From: Gynuella sunshinyii YC6258
GTDB taxonomy: Bacteria > Pseudomonadota > Gammaproteobacteria > Pseudomonadales > Natronospirillaceae
Length of the DNA stretch: 64,000 bases
NCBI RefSeq assembly: GCF_000940805.1
Contig: NZ_CP007142.1
Coordinates: 2,952,593 to 3,016,592, forward strand
Direction: 5' to 3'
Of the stretch, positions 47,063 through 54,706 are shown in pieces (the first letter of the stretch is position 1; each line of letters opens with the position of its first letter). Below the pieces are notes generated by a model. The model saw only the letters and a list, made by a program, of their open reading frames with translations. It did not search any database and was not told the DNA's origin. Both the position numbers and the translations under genes were made by a program.

Positions 47063-47480
47063 AATTCTAAAAAACCCGAAGTCAGTAGTGACTTCGGGTT
47101 TTTTGTTTACGAGATTGACTCAGTTTCCAGGAAGGGATCGAACCGCACGCGGTTCGCCCGAGATGTCGGACCACCCGCTTAACTCCACCAAATTCTAAAA
47201 AACCTGAAGTCAGCAATGACTTCGGGTTTTTTGTTTTATACGATTGGAGTGACGCAGGGGAAGGGATCGAACCGCAGGCGGTTCGCCCGAGATGTCGGAC
47301 CACCCGCTTAACTCCAGCAAATTCTAGAAAACCCGAAGTCAGCAATGACTTCGGGTTTTTTGTTTTATACGGCTGGATTGACGCAGGGGAAGGGATCGAA
47401 CCGCAGGCGGTTCGCCCGAGATGTCGGACCACCCGCTTAACTCCACTAAAACCCAATGTGAGCAGTAACTTCGGGGTGCT
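47055..47480 (+). repeat. Tandem ~129-bp repeats made of tRNA-Ala 3' end, terminator and inverted T-arm
   Basis: Units start at 47055, 47183, 47312 and (degenerate) 47441, a period of 128-129. Each holds CTCCACCAAATTCT (the tRNA 3' end and trailer; the fourth copy is altered), a terminator hairpin, a variable segment, then GGGATCGAACCGCA, which is the reverse complement of the tRNA T-arm. It forms a hairpin with the following GCGGTTCG. A spacer and CCCGCTTAACTCCACCA, a mutated acceptor end, follow. Only the first copy belongs to an intact tRNA. Reverse-strand frames through it code repetitive peptides that are not genes. Confidence 0.9.
47069..47104 (+). terminator. Terminator of tRNA-Ala (copied twice downstream)
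   Basis: AACCCGAAGTCA / TGACTTCGGGTT perfect stem with a GTAG loop and a T run. Further copies with a GCAA loop lie at about 47198-47233 (one G-T pair) and 47328-47362. Confidence 0.93.
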
Positions 47481-47622
47481 GACACGAATCAAACCGCATA
47501 TACGTCATACTCTCAGACTTTTTGTTTTCTGTAGTTGCGCAATGTTAAAGGCCTGCAGGTGACCCGGTTATTTGGCTTTGGGATCAGAGAGATATCTGGA
47601 ACGGTATTTCACCCATCTGATG

Positions 47623-47653
47623 ATTGACCTGATAGAGCCATAGTCAGGTCAAT
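47623..47653 (-). terminator. Perfect inverted repeat downstream of the small secreted-protein gene
   Basis: ATTGACCTGA / TCAGGTCAAT, ten perfect base pairs with an 11-base loop, about 75 bases beyond the stop of the minus-strand gene. There is no clear T run, so it is a terminator candidate only. Confidence 0.4.
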
Positions 47654-47727
47654 TACGAAAGCGTGATCACTGTTCAGTAATAATAGAAACTGCTTCAAAC
47701 AGCATTCGGTACCCAGCAAACAACGCC

Positions 47728-47934
47728 TTAGCTGTTCCGGCATGCATAATATGTACTGTACGGACCAGAAAATAAAATCCAACCGCTGCCGGGATTAGTC
47801 TGGCTGCAAAATAAGTACCCATTTACTTTGCTCTGGTATTTGTACCAGGGTGCGGGTGCTGCAGATACAGATGTGCTGAGGAACAGGATTGTTGTGGTCA
47901 AAAACGCGCCAAGAAAAGCCGATGCTATCTTCAT
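47728..47934 (-). CDS. Small secreted protein with two cysteines, unknown function
   Basis: A 68-residue precursor: signal peptide MKIASAFLGAFLTTTILFLS... with cleavage at SVSAA-PAP, leaving a mature chain of about 42 residues rich in Tyr, Ser and Gly. It has Cys in YLFCSQTNPGSGW and Cys near the end in YYACRNS, probably one disulfide. GAGG lies ahead of the ATG. It stands alone in a sparsely coding region between tRNA-Ala and the xylanase gene. I do not recognise the family; a wall-binding, inhibitor or toxin-like role would be guesswork. Confidence 0.65.
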   Translation of the reverse strand: MKIASAFLGAFLTTTILFLSTSVSAAPAPWYKYQSKVNGYLFCSQTNPGSGWILFSGPYSTYYACRNS

Positions 47935-48653
47935 TGTGACAAACCTCTTACTTTTAAATGTTATGTTGCTGGATTTTTGACAAGTTATGAAAAATAAAAA
48001 GCTAAGTAAATGGACCGTTTGGTTATTCATACCAAAGAACGAAACTTCAAGAACGAAGTTTCTGTGCCTCATATAATATTCTTATTGTGATCGTGACAGG
48101 CGTTAAAAAGATAAACATAACATTTATGTAGAAAGTCGCTCATCAGGTTTACCGGGGTTCGCCTTGGTTATGGCTAATGGTGTGGTCCGAAACCTCGGTT
48201 GCATCCCTTCATCACGCTATTATTCAAATCGTTGCTTAAAGAATGCATGCTCTTTTGGCGGACTATGCATTTTCGCCGATCAAGGCAATGAGGCTCAATA
48301 GCGATCAATAACTGAATTTCTGTCACAGTTCCGGTTGTGGTGTTCAGGGAGTCATATATGTCAGATCGTAATGCGTCATTTTTTAATAGACAGTAAATAC
48401 TCCTGTTTAATGTCCTGCCCGCAAAAAAATTTAGCAAGGCAAATATCCTGAGTAAAACTATATTTAATTCCGTAAAAGTTGAGAACAAGTCTACAACTTG
48501 ATTAACAGCTATCGAATGCTTTTTTCCGTTTTAGCAATTGTGTGTGCTAGTTCCGTGATTCCTAATAATTACCTGTCAAGATAATGTTATTACGTAAAAA
48601 TTTGTTCTAGCCCAGTGCTGGATTTAAATTGGTCTACAAAGCTGAGAATAACT
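47935..48653. other. Long intergenic region between small secreted gene and xylanase
   Basis: About 720 bases with divergent genes at both ends. It is AT-rich near each start codon and carries scattered short inverted repeats (for example AAGTTG/CAACTT around 48475-48505). A reverse-strand frame of about 100 codons (48174-48488) has no recognisable protein character. I see no RNA gene. Confidence 0.5.
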
Positions 48654-51509
48654 ATGAACTCAAATAAGTTCGTCAAAAAACGTCTGGTAGGACTTTTATT
48701 GGCTTCGATGGCACTAAGCGCTTGTAATGTCGACATTGTCGATTCTAGCGATCCGGTGACAGATTCTTCAAATAATGGCGGCAGTAATTCATCCGGGTCG
48801 GATAACGGCAGTGATGGTTCCGGTAGCCCTGGTAACAATAACGGTGGTGACTCCGGTTCGGACAATGGTTCCAATAACGGTGGTGACTCCGGTTCGGACA
48901 ATGGTTCCAATAACGGCGGTGACTCCGGTTCGGACAATGGTTCCAATAACGGCGGTGACTCCGGTTCAGACAATGGTTCCGATAACGGTGGTGACTCCGG
49001 TTCGGACAATGGTTCCGATAACGGCGGTGACTCCGGTTCAGACAATGGTTCCGATAACGGTGGTGACTCCGGTTCAGATAATGGTTCCGATAACGGCGGT
49101 GACTCCGGTTCAGACAATGGTTCCGATAACGGTGGTGATTCCGGTTCAGACAATGGTTCCGATAACGGTGGTGACTCCGGTGGAAACGGCAATGGCTCTC
49201 CATCAGATGATTATCAGGTACCTGCAAATAATTTTGCCGTCAATGGTGATGTTGAAAACAACCTGACCAATTGGGGCACCACAGCGGGAGAAGTTTCCCG
49301 TTCCACTTCGGTCAAACACGGTGGTTCAGCCAGTGCTTATATCACCAACAGAACTTCCGCCTGGAATGGACTGACCTTTGATGTGGGTAAACTGACTCAG
49401 GGTAACGAGTATGAAGTGGCTGTTTGGGTAAAACTGCCTGAAGGTTCTTATGATACGGTTATCACACTGACAGCTAAGCGTGCTGACGACAGTGATAGCA
49501 GTACTTATAACGAATACACTAATATTGAAATGGTGACGGCAAACGACTCCGAGTGGACTCTGCTCAAAGGATACTATACCCAGACTGGTACAGATTTTGA
49601 GCATTTCATTATTGAATCACCAGATACAACTATCAGTTTCTATGCTGATGATTTCTCTATTGGTGGTGAAGTGGCTGATGACAACAATGGTGGCAACAGT
49701 GGCAGTGACTCAAGCCATCGGTTTTTTGTCGGTAATATCACCACATCCGGTAGTGTAAGATCAGACTTCGCACAGTACTGGGATCAAATCACGCCGGAAA
49801 ATGAAGGCAAATGGGGGTCTGTTGAAGGAACCCGTGACAGCTATAATTGGGGCGGTTTGGATGCTGCTTATAACTATGCCAAGCAGAACAATATTCTGTT
49901 CAAGCAGCATACGTTTGTCTGGGGCAGTCAGTATCCTAGTTGGATCGATTCTTTGAGCCCATCAGAACAGGCCGCAGAAATTGAAGAGTGGATTCGTGAT
50001 TTCTGTACTCGCTATCCAGATGTCGACATGATTGATGTCGTGAATGAAGCCACGCCGGGTCATGCCCCAGCAGGCTATGCCAAAAGTGCATTTGGTGATG
50101 ACTGGATCATTAAATCCTTCCAGCTGGCACGGCAATATTGCCCCAATGCGACGCTTATACTGAATGACTACAATGTATTGACCTGGAATACTGACGCTTT
50201 TATTTCTATGGCCAAACCTGCCGTTGAGGCTGGCGTTGTCGATGCCATTGGTCTGCAGGCTCACGGTTTTGAGAGCTGGGCTACGGATAAACTGGAAACC
50301 AACCTGAACAAAATTGTAGCACTTGGTTTGCCGATCTACATATCCGAGTACGACGTGGCCAAAACCAATGATCAGGAACAGTTGCAAATCATGCAGTCAC
50401 AGTTCCCGATGATGTACAACCACCCATCGGTGAAAGGTATGACCTTGTGGGGTTATGTATATGGCAAAACCTGGGTAGAAGGTAGCGGATTGATCCGTGA
50501 AGACGGTACTCAGCGTCCGGCGATGACCTGGTTGTTGCAGTACCTGAAAGATAATCCGAAGAACAATGGTGGTAGTGACGATAATGGCAATTCTAATAAT
50601 GATCAGACGTGTGATTTGCCATCATCGTTCAGCTGGACTTCTACTGACCCTTTGATTACGCCTCATAACTCAAACTGGGTGTCTATCAAAGATCCGACAA
50701 TCGTCAAGTACAGCAATCAGTATCATGTATTTGCAACGGTCTATGACACAGCGAAGAATGCTTGGGGTGGGGTTTACACAAGCTTTGATGATTGGTCTAA
50801 AGCTGACTCTGCGCAACAGGTTGATATGTCAGCCACTCAAGCTGGAAGCACTGTGGCACCGCAGGTGTTTTACTTCGAACCTCATAATAAGTGGTATCTG
50901 ATTTATCAGTGGGGAGCGAAATATTCCACGAACAGCGATATCAGCAATCCATCTGGCTGGAGTGCTCCAAAATCATTACTGAGCGGTGGACCGAGCAACG
51001 GTATCGATTACTGGGTTATTTGTGATGATAACTACTGCTATCTGTTCTTCTCAGGAGATGACGGCAATCTTTATCGTTCAAAGGTGTCTATTGGTAACTT
51101 CCCGAATTTCTCAAGCTATGAGATTGTGATGTCCGATCCTTCTGTCGGTAAGCTGTTTGAAGCATCCAATGTTTATAAAGTTGATGGTACTAATAAATAC
51201 CTCCTGTTGGTGGAAGCCTATGGTCCTCGTTACTTCCGTTCCTGGACGTCGACCAGTCTGGATGGACCATGGACTCCATTGGCTGATACTCAATCAAATC
51301 CATTCGCTGGTGCCGCTAACGTAACATTCAGTGGCCAAAAATGGTCTGATGACATCAGCCATGGCGAGATGATCCGCTCTGGTTATAACCAGAAAATGAC
51401 CATCAATGCCTGTAACATGGAGTATTTGTATCAGGGTGTGGATCCACAATCCGGTGTGTCAGATTACAATAAACTGCCTTATAAACTTGGTCTGATCAAA
51501 GCCAAATAA
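48654..51509 (+). CDS. Lipoprotein GH10 xylanase - GH62 arabinofuranosidase with CBM
   Basis: Bifunctional hemicellulase of 951 residues. The lipobox LSAC places the lipid on Cys24. A Gly/Ser/Asp/Asn linker (~45-180) follows, then a CBM4/9/22-type beta-sandwich (~185-345, FAVNGDVENNLTNWGTTAGE). The GH10 barrel (~352-640) has the acid/base Glu465 in DVVNEATPGH and nucleophile Glu565 in IYISEYDV, with TPENEGKW and FKQHTFVWGSQYP. After a short linker, a GH62 five-bladed propeller (~655-951) shows Asp680 in IKDPTIVKY, VAPQVFYFEPHNKWYLIYQW, CYLFFSGDDGNLYRS, and Glu905 in DISHGEMIRS. Together they would cut the xylan backbone and strip arabinose at the cell surface. The ATG at 48654 is fixed by the signal peptide. 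Confidence 0.93.
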   Translation: MNSNKFVKKRLVGLLLASMALSACNVDIVDSSDPVTDSSNNGGSNSSGSDNGSDGSGSPGNNNGGDSGSDNGSNNGGDSGSDNGSNNGGDSGSDNGSNNGGDSGSDNGSDNGGDSGSDNGSDNGGDSGSDNGSDNGGDSGSDNGSDNGGDSGSDNGSDNGGDSGSDNGSDNGGDSGGNGNGSPSDDYQVPANNFAVNGDVENNLTNWGTTAGEVSRSTSVKHGGSASAYITNRTSAWNGLTFDVGKLTQGNEYEVAVWVKLPEGSYDTVITLTAKRADDSDSSTYNEYTNIEMVTANDSEWTLLKGYYTQTGTDFEHFIIESPDTTISFYADDFSIGGEVADDNNGGNSGSDSSHRFFVGNITTSGSVRSDFAQYWDQITPENEGKWGSVEGTRDSYNWGGLDAAYNYAKQNNILFKQHTFVWGSQYPSWIDSLSPSEQAAEIEEWIRDFCTRYPDVDMIDVVNEATPGHAPAGYAKSAFGDDWIIKSFQLARQYCPNATLILNDYNVLTWNTDAFISMAKPAVEAGVVDAIGLQAHGFESWATDKLETNLNKIVALGLPIYISEYDVAKTNDQEQLQIMQSQFPMMYNHPSVKGMTLWGYVYGKTWVEGSGLIREDGTQRPAMTWLLQYLKDNPKNNGGSDDNGNSNNDQTCDLPSSFSWTSTDPLITPHNSNWVSIKDPTIVKYSNQYHVFATVYDTAKNAWGGVYTSFDDWSKADSAQQVDMSATQAGSTVAPQVFYFEPHNKWYLIYQWGAKYSTNSDISNPSGWSAPKSLLSGGPSNGIDYWVICDDNYCYLFFSGDDGNLYRSKVSIGNFPNFSSYEIVMSDPSVGKLFEASNVYKVDGTNKYLLLVEAYGPRYFRSWTSTSLDGPWTPLADTQSNPFAGAANVTFSGQKWSDDISHGEMIRSGYNQKMTINACNMEYLYQGVDPQSGVSDYNKLPYKLGLIKAK
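48843..49166 (+). repeat. 9 x 36-bp tandem repeat coding the xylanase linker
   Basis: Nine 36-bp units beginning GG(T/C)GGTGA(C/T)TCCGG and coding GGDSGSDNGS(N/D)N, plus a partial tenth. The first three units have AAT (Asn) where the later ones have GAT (Asp), so the array grew in two blocks. It is similar in content but different in period from the 48-bp array of the cellulase gene. Confidence 0.95.
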
Positions 51510-51567
51510 GTCATCTCAATTGTGTCGTTAAGCCATGTTCGGGATAACGACACTATCCAAAAAAATT

Positions 51568-51604
51568 AAAAGCCGTTAACCGGATCCGGATTAACGGCTT
51601 TTTT
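51568..51604 (+). terminator. Terminator after the xylanase gene
   Basis: AAAAGCCGTTAA / TTAACGGCTTTT stem with an inner CCGGATCCGG palindrome and a T run. Confidence 0.92.
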
Positions 51605-51969
51605 CTTACTATATGATATGTTGCGGAAACACTGATTCTATAAATTCATACAGATCAGGGCGCGTCTGATAACAGCACTCTTTCTTTTTCTTGAAACCAG
51701 GGATCCCTTTAGGCATATAGCATTCAGAATGAACAGAATGATCTATCTGAATACCGGGAAAATATTTACTCATCTTGGTGCTATTAGGAAAAAAGTCCGT
51801 TCCTCAGCCAGGCAGAATTAAGGAAAATTGGTGGGTGTGGTTTCTGCATTCTGGAATTTTTGTTTTTGTAATCACGATAAGTTTTTTTGTCCTGGTTTAC
51901 AGGTTGAGATGATCTTGACTGTTGCGGTTATGGTTCCTATCGTCTCTTTTTTCGGATGAGAAAACGGAC
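51605..51969. other. Intergenic region upstream of the lyase-like lipoprotein
   Basis: About 365 bases, no gene seen. It contains short homopolymer T runs and the promoter candidate listed next. Confidence 0.5.
51915..51943 (+). promoter_or_regulatory. Candidate promoter of the lyase-like gene
   Basis: TTGACT (51915-51920), 17-base spacer, TATCGT (51938-51943); the start site would fall about 20 bases before the chosen ATG. Confidence 0.42.
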
Positions 51970-54456
51970 ATGTTTGATCGGACAAGTATCGTAGTTGCAT
52001 TTCTGTTATTCGGTTCAGTCTTGCTTATCGGTTGTGACGGTAAATTGGTGTCAACCGCAGACGAACAAAACGTTTCCGAAGTTCCCATCTCTACTACCAG
52101 AGTACTTACGCATCCTGGGGCTCCACTTACTCTCAACGATCTTGAGACAGTCAAGGCATATGTTGATGAAGGCAGGGAGCCATGGAAGTCAGCTTTTGGT
52201 CTATTAGCAAAGGATGGTAAGGCTCAATTAACCTACGTTATGGGAGGGCCGTTTGAGAAAGTCAGCCGCAGCCCCAATGAGAATCTCTGGCCCTGGCGTA
52301 ATGATGTGGTTGCAATCTGGAATCTCGCACGGATGTGGTATTTCACCCAGAATGATGACTATGCAATTAAGGCACGCGATATTTTACTTGCCTGGGCCAC
52401 CACTCAGACCGAGTTCTCGGGCCGTGAGTCCATGCTTGATTTGGGCGATTATGCATATATGTTGGTGGGCGGTGCTGAAATCTTGCGTGGTACATGGTCC
52501 GACTGGACGGAGACTGACACTGCAACCATTAAGAGATATTTCAAAGAAGTCCTGATGCCTGCATCAAACCCCTATGGCGAACATCAGTTCGGGGCCGCCA
52601 ATAAAGGCGCACTGGCGCTCGTTTCGCTTGGACTGATGGCGATTTTCAATGACGATGTGGAAGTGTTGGACAGCGTTGTCTATCAGACCCGGACACTGGC
52701 TCATATCGGACTGCGTAATTCCAACGACATTGGTATGCTCGGGGATTACCTGCGTGATCAGGGGCATGCCCACGGCCAGCTGCGGGCTTTGGTCATGCTG
52801 GCCGAAGCGCTTTGGAGTCAGGGTATCGACATCTATGCCGACTTTGACAATCGCCTGCTGTCGGCGGGTGAATATTTCGCCAGAGTAAATGAACTTGTCT
52901 CCACGACGGCTCTTCCTTTCGGAACGACTGATGCATACTACATTGCCGATAATACCAACAGAGGCTGGCGCGGTGGTGGTGGCGGTAATATCCCGTTAAA
53001 CCAGATTTATGACGCCTATGTTCTTCGCAAAGGTTTGCAGGCTCCCTTCATTGCTCAAAGGCGTCGCTGGATGCCGGTCGACAGTACCAGTTTTATGTTT
53101 CTCAAAGAAACCGACTCCTCGACGGCCACCCCAGGACCTGAACTCCCTATCCCATCGACCACCTCGATCACAACGGGATTTAATAGTATTGATATCGGAG
53201 GGGCTGTCCCTGCCGGCAAAGCCAACTATGAGAGTGGGTTAGGTGTATGGATGGTAGAAGGAGGCGGCGATGAGATCTGGTCAACAAATGACAGTTGTCA
53301 CTTTGTCTATAAAGCGATCAGTGGCAACAGTGCCATCATTGCGAAAGTGGAGTCAGTCGAGAACACCAGTCTTTCTGCCAAGGCAGGAGTGATGATGCGT
53401 ACCAGTCTGGAGCAGGGCGCTCCACGCGCCTGGATGGCCGTCTCTAACCGAGGTCAGGTTGAACAAAATATGCCGAACCTGGCTGTGTATGGTGGTGCTA
53501 ACTATGGCAACAAAGCGTTGGATATTCCCGATTTCAATGCCTCATACCGGGTGAAGCTTGAGCGCATGGGAAATATCATTACCGGTTATGTTTCGCCTGA
53601 TGGTACAAACTGGGCCGCCACAGATGTTGGTCGCATTGATGGCCCCGTGCCCGACACAATTTACGTCGGTTTAGTGGTTTCCTCGGTGGCCAATGGCATG
53701 TTGAATCATTCTGCTTTTAGCAATGTTCAGATAACCGGTGGTGATGGGGCCGCGCTCACCGTTAGTCCCGCAGCCCCCGCTGCACTGATAGCCTCTCCGG
53801 GTGACGGTGTGGTGCCCTTACGTTGGCAGTCATCATTTGGGGCTGTCAGTTACACCGTCAATCGCGCGACCTCCCAAGGCGGCCCCTATTCAACGATTGC
53901 ATCGAATATCAAGGGCAGTAGCTATACGGACACTTCTGTGACAAATGGCACAACCTACTACTACACCGTTACTGCGACCAACTCTGCTGGCACGAGTGAT
54001 CGTTCTCCCGAGGACAGTGCCACACCGGCGCGCCAGCTGGTCAATATTGCAACGGGGGGTGTCGCCAATGACAGTGCGAATGATCAGAGTAATGCCGGCG
54101 CTGTGTTCGACCACAATTCAGCGACCGAATGGTTTTACTCGGGCGTAACCGGCTGGTTGGAGTATGACTTTGGACACCAGGAGGTCGTGAAGTATTACAG
54201 TCTCATCAGTGCTTCGGACAAAGTCACACGTGATCCAAAGGACTGGCAACTTCAGGGATCCAATAATGGTTCCACCTGGACTACTCTCGACACACAAAGT
54301 AATCAATCGTTTACCGAGCGTTTCGAAATTAAGACATACACTATCGCCAGTCCGGCCCCGTACCAGTACTACCGGCTTAATATCTCTGCGAACAATGGCG
54401 ACACTGACTTCGTCGGCCTTGGCGAATTTGGCTTGTTCACTGAGGTACAGCAGTGA
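51970..54456 (+). CDS. Alginate-lyase-fold polysaccharide lyase lipoprotein with accessory domains
   Basis: An 828-residue lipoprotein (lipobox LIGC, lipid on Cys22). Residues ~45-370 are an alpha/alpha-barrel of the alginate lyase (PF05426-like) group: NLWPWRNDVVAIWNLARMWY, QFGAANKGALALVSLGLMAI and LGDYLRDQGHAHGQLRAL, with His and Tyr residues in usual places. Next comes a concanavalin-like (DUF1349-type) domain (~400-600, AKAGVMMRTSLEQGAPRAWM), a fibronectin type III domain (~605-690), and a C-terminal discoidin/F5-8C (CBM32-like) domain (~695-828, ATEWFYSGVTGWLEYDFG). The uronic-acid substrate could be alginate, glucuronan or related polymers; the family (PL5/PL38-like) cannot be fixed by eye. 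The start is set by the signal peptide. It is monocistronic beside the xylanase. Confidence 0.82.
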   Translation: MFDRTSIVVAFLLFGSVLLIGCDGKLVSTADEQNVSEVPISTTRVLTHPGAPLTLNDLETVKAYVDEGREPWKSAFGLLAKDGKAQLTYVMGGPFEKVSRSPNENLWPWRNDVVAIWNLARMWYFTQNDDYAIKARDILLAWATTQTEFSGRESMLDLGDYAYMLVGGAEILRGTWSDWTETDTATIKRYFKEVLMPASNPYGEHQFGAANKGALALVSLGLMAIFNDDVEVLDSVVYQTRTLAHIGLRNSNDIGMLGDYLRDQGHAHGQLRALVMLAEALWSQGIDIYADFDNRLLSAGEYFARVNELVSTTALPFGTTDAYYIADNTNRGWRGGGGGNIPLNQIYDAYVLRKGLQAPFIAQRRRWMPVDSTSFMFLKETDSSTATPGPELPIPSTTSITTGFNSIDIGGAVPAGKANYESGLGVWMVEGGGDEIWSTNDSCHFVYKAISGNSAIIAKVESVENTSLSAKAGVMMRTSLEQGAPRAWMAVSNRGQVEQNMPNLAVYGGANYGNKALDIPDFNASYRVKLERMGNIITGYVSPDGTNWAATDVGRIDGPVPDTIYVGLVVSSVANGMLNHSAFSNVQITGGDGAALTVSPAAPAALIASPGDGVVPLRWQSSFGAVSYTVNRATSQGGPYSTIASNIKGSSYTDTSVTNGTTYYYTVTATNSAGTSDRSPEDSATPARQLVNIATGGVANDSANDQSNAGAVFDHNSATEWFYSGVTGWLEYDFGHQEVVKYYSLISASDKVTRDPKDWQLQGSNNGSTWTTLDTQSNQSFTERFEIKTYTIASPAPYQYYRLNISANNGDTDFVGLGEFGLFTEVQQ

Positions 54457-54481
54457 CTTCTGTGGTTGGTGGAGGTTAATC

Positions 54482-54646
54482 ATGAGTGATCGAGCGAATA
54501 GTACTCGTTTGATCATTCAAAGCTGGCTGTTAACTCACCGCGATGAATGGATGCATCGCGATGAACCTCAAATTATTAATCTTGTGAGCTTTGCAAACTC
54601 CGCAAAACTCAAAGACAGAGAAATCTTTACTCAGAAAAATCATTGA
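54482..54646 (+). CDS. Possible small protein (54 residues), unknown
   Basis: ATG at 54482 follows GGAGG with a six-base spacer, one of the best ribosome-binding sites in the window, 25 bases after the lyase stop. The product begins MSDRANSTRLIIQSWLL and ends FTQKNH, with no signal peptide or known motif. It could be a genuine small gene or the remnant of a longer one. DUF6880 starts 60 bases later. Confidence 0.42.
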   Translation: MSDRANSTRLIIQSWLLTHRDEWMHRDEPQIINLVSFANSAKLKDREIFTQKNH

Positions 54647-54706
54647 CGGCACGTGTAATCTGCTTACCATTTTTGAATCTAAAAGTATTAACGGGCAGGT
54701 ACAATT

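Noticed and set aside
47082-47492. Reverse-strand frame of ~136 codons with repeated VKRVVRHLGRTACGSIPS-type segments
   Set aside because: It only translates the tRNA-derived tandem repeat, including terminator stems; no start signal or protein character.
48174-48488. Reverse-strand frame of about 104 codons
   Set aside because: No ribosome-binding site, no recognisable domain, unlike coding composition nearby.
42214-51509. A CRISPR array, suggested by the regular repeats
   Set aside because: Repeats are contiguous, in frame and without unique spacers; they are coding minisatellites.
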